This document shows, one piece after another, positions 37,908 to 38,026 of a DNA stretch of 38,026 bases. The DNA comes from Bacillota bacterium (GTDB lineage: Bacteria; Bacillota; SHA-98; Ch115). Each line of letters begins with the position of its first letter. Position 1 is the first letter of the stretch. The notes beneath the pieces are model-generated. The model did no database searches. It was given only the letters and a program-made list of their open reading frames with translations, and was not told the DNA's origin. A program made the translations under genes and the position numbers. Location: NCBI GenBank assembly GCA_013178415.1, contig JABLXA010000021.1:1-38026 (forward strand), written 5' to 3'.

Positions 37908-38026
37908 TTACACAAGATAATACACCCGCAGCCCTAGTGCTCCAGTATTAGCGGCTGTGATCTTGCATGCCATCGTCTCCACTGGATTGGCCCCTCGAAA
38001 TACAGTAGCCCCCCACCCTCTGTGTT
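37908..38026 (-). CDS. 3' end of an unidentified gene entering from the right edge
   Basis: From the window edge the minus-strand frame is open for 38 codons to a TAA at 37910-37908, reading HRGWGATVFRGANPVETM and ending GALGLRVYYLV. It looks coding but no family is recognised. After the TAA the same frame stays open for about 57 more codons, so a nonsense change in a longer gene is possible. Between this and the tRNA, plus-strand TGTCAAGAAAACTGGGGCAG near 37791-37810 resembles insertion-sequence ends. Confidence 0.35.
   Translation of the reverse strand, partial: HRGWGATVFRGANPVETMACKITAANTGALGLRVYYLV

Overview
This window looks like chromosome from a Gram-positive-type bacterium of the Bacillota (Clostridia/Limnochordia-like). 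The reasons are consensus TTGACA-N17-TATAAT promoters, strong AGGAGG-type ribosome sites, GTG and TTG starts, and a Bacillus-type LexA (DinR) box in front of dinB. No species can be named from the sequence alone. Most genes lie on the minus strand.

Layout. 1-5.1 kb: the N-terminal part of an ATPase, a DUF72 protein (plus), a membrane acyltransferase-like protein, a sugar isomerase of the L-fucose/L-arabinose isomerase fold, and a HepT/MntA toxin-antitoxin pair. 5.2-13.2 kb: a carbohydrate block with a GH38 alpha-mannosidase, a galactonate-dehydratase-like enolase-superfamily enzyme, DhaL and DhaK kinase subunits in overlapping frames, and a second isomerase. 13.4-16.8 kb (plus): an SOS-boxed DNA polymerase IV, an unknown ORF, and a complete IscB/omega-RNA element. 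16.9-20.3 kb: a thioredoxin-like protein, an ArsP-type permease and an ArsR regulator with a clear operator, a uroporphyrinogen-decarboxylase-family remnant, and VapBC under a consensus promoter with two palindromic operators. 20.4-24.6 kb: an aldo-keto reductase, a second IscB/omega-RNA element in opposite orientation, and a third isomerase-fold protein. 24.7-30.2 kb: a PfkB kinase, a Gfo/Idh/MocA dehydrogenase and a complete sugar ABC importer (two permeases and a binding protein). 30.8-32.6 kb (plus): an XRE-type regulator and a UbiA/MenA prenyltransferase. 33-38 kb: an accessory region beside tRNA-Arg(UCG), with a truncated integrase, a decayed IS3-family element, an ABC exporter, and directly after it a 57-codon acidic peptide gene with Cys residues that resembles a RiPP precursor.

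How it fits together. The importer, mannosidase, three isomerase-fold proteins, dehydratase, dehydrogenases and DhaK/DhaL/PfkB kinases suggest uptake and breakdown of a mannose-containing or otherwise unusual sugar or sugar acid to phosphorylated C3/C4 units. The substrate cannot be read from the sequence and no aldolase is visible. The two IscB elements are the most striking mobile features. Both keep all nuclease residues, both carry a homologous omega-RNA region, and both sit in the same orientation as the gene they follow. In each case the left-end hairpin supplies that gene's last codons and its stop codon (Pro-His-Ala-stop, with TAA in the hairpin loop). No TnpA transposase is present in the window.
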